Source of the DNA: Cristatella mucedo
Taxonomy: Eukaryota > Bryozoa > Phylactolaemata > Cristatellidae
Length of the DNA stretch: 19,500 nucleotides
Direction of reading: 5' to 3'
Assembly (NCBI GenBank): GCA_009760855.2
Contig: WPIO01000151.1
Span: forward strand, 188,001-207,500
Part shown: piece by piece, positions 18,600-19,500 of the stretch
How positions within the stretch are numbered: the stretch's first letter is position 1
Layout of the letters: each line of letters begins with the position of its first letter
Notes under the pieces: generated by a model
The model's input: only the letters and a program-made list of their open reading frames with translations
Database searches by the model: none
Told to the model about the DNA's origin: nothing
Position numbers and translations under genes: made by a program

Positions 18600-18790
18600 C
18601 GTGTCCTGGAAAATCTGCAGACCGAAGACTCTGCACAGGCCGGAGAGTCTGTGCAGCACGGGGAGTCAGCTTGGGAGGAAGAGTGTGTGTAGGACCGAGA
18701 GGCTGTCCAGGATGAAGAGTCTGGGCAGGCCACAGAGACTGTGCAGGCCGGAGATGCAGCTGAGCCTGTTGGAGAAGTGGTGGCAGAGCT
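18600..18790 (+). repeat. Imperfect minisatellite with Glu/Gln/Ala-rich open frame
   Basis: Degenerate units of about 18-24 bp recur, such as gactctgcacaggccggaga, gtctgtgcagcacgggga, gagtctgggcaggccaca and gactgtgcaggccggaga. In the frame starting at 18600 they give Glu/Gln/Ala/Gly-rich peptide (TEDSAQAGESVQHGES, then SGQATETVQAGDAAEP) with one in-frame stop (tag at about 18687). Another frame gives RP.xLCRP repeats. It may be a degenerate repeat-coding segment or a plain minisatellite. No family is recognised. Confidence 0.5.
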
Positions 18791-18849
18791 CGCAGAGACG
18801 CTCAGTGGCGCTGTGGAGACAGGCGAAGCTGAAATATGTCTGGGCCGGC

Positions 18850-19500
18850 TACGACAGCTATTGATGTTGGCTGGTATACAGTGGATGTGTAGTGTCTAGT
18901 TTGTATCGTTTGTAGATGAGCTCACTAATTGCTGCCCTGTACATTGCAGCCACTTGTGTGGCAGCTGGCAACTTGTGACCTTAAGGTCAAGGAGGCATGT
19001 AGCTCGTATGCATGCATGTATGTATGCATGCATTGTACGCAGGCTCCTCTGATAAGCCTCTGGTGAACAACTGCTAGAAGCATCACCGAGAGGGGCCAGT
19101 GCACAGCTATGGTCCGCCTGTGATGTGGTGTGGACACAGGCCAAGAACTCCCTGGTGGACAGATGGTGGGTTCGCCATCACAGTCGGCCTGTGCACAGTT
19201 GTGGTCCTCCTCGATGAGTCATCAGGGATGCCGAGGAGTAGAGGAGCAGAGTCGAGTGGGAGAAGGGGTCGAAGGGAGCCGTGCGCCCTTCGGCTCTAAG
19301 CGTCGTCATAAACTGTTAGTGCTGGGCATCGGCTGGCTCTCTGCTGTGCGAATCAAGCGACACCTTGTAGTAGCCGAATAGGATTGGCCCCTTCACGTTA
19401 TGACCGTTGTCAACTGAGGTTCACTGCAGCCGGCCAGCTCTGGCCTCCATGAGCCTGTAGGCTGATAGCCGAGGCCACGCCGGATGCTGAGGTAAACCAA
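18850..19500 (+). other. GC-richer unassigned right end
   Basis: Overlapping short frames on both strands lie here, none convincing. A short near-palindromic (ATGC/ATGT)n run lies at 19007-19033. The blocks tgcacagctatggtccgcct (19100) and tgcacagttgtggtcctcct (19192) form a small diverged duplication. No channel exon was seen. Confidence 0.4.

Noticed and set aside
1-19500. CRISPR arrays, operons, rRNA, prophage or other prokaryotic systems
   Set aside because: No regularly spaced repeats, no ribosome-binding-site-led gene rows and no rRNA-like sequence. The organisation is that of an animal gene with introns.

Overview
The window looks like animal (metazoan) genomic DNA carrying part of one intron-rich gene on the + strand. 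There is no prokaryotic gene organisation: the real coding sequence lies in short blocks of 135-255 bp bounded by GT/AG splice signals and separated by kilobase-scale introns full of retroposon debris and microsatellites.

The gene encodes a four-domain voltage-gated sodium channel (Nav) alpha subunit. Five exons can be read: A (about 3856-4076, turret, pore helix and selectivity filter of domain I), B (6743-6877, domain I S6), C (12928-13182) and D (14545-14770), both in the cytoplasmic domain I-II linker, and E (16175-16398, pre-S1 and S1 of domain II). Junction phases agree throughout (A/B 0, B/C 0, C/D 0, D/E 1, E/next 0). Together they give about 353 residues. Exons for domain I S1-S5 must lie 5' of the window, or in the first 3.8 kb where I could not recognise them. 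Exons for the rest of domain II, III and IV lie beyond. The channel is clearly Nav-like: it keeps the domain I selectivity-filter Asp, an S6 with the FYxINLILAVV pattern, and a CC..W..W pre-S1 segment. It is divergent at functionally important positions: DHWE replaces DYWE/DFWE in the pore, and an Arg sits at the inner end of S6.

The rest is intron or flank. Positions 90-359 hold a C-terminal remnant resembling a pogo/Tigger-type DDE transposase. A CR1/L2-like LINE 3' end with an ATT-rich tail occurs four times (about 1556-1790 minus, 2140-2330 minus, 6120-6635 plus, 10005-10660 minus), and degraded reverse-transcriptase pieces lie at 9073-9393 and 8324-8404 (minus). A short repeat with a (CATTA)n tail occurs four times (712-922, 1418-1555, 16785-17003, and inverted at 17232-17480). 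Three tRNA-like SINE heads carry Pol III B-boxes (near 5290, 12488 and 15359). There is also a 133-bp tandem duplication at 11646-11911, a compound microsatellite at 12665-12832 close to the exon C acceptor, an imperfect minisatellite near 18.6-18.8 kb, and a cluster of cAMP-response-element-like sites at 18127-18226.

Lineage is inference only. The intron size, repeat content and a Nav more divergent than I expect for molluscs, annelids, arthropods or vertebrates suggest a fast-evolving invertebrate, with a flatworm as my best guess. I found no new enzymatic system. The strongest observations are the unusual pore and S6 residues of this channel and two basophilic kinase-type motifs in its domain I-II linker.
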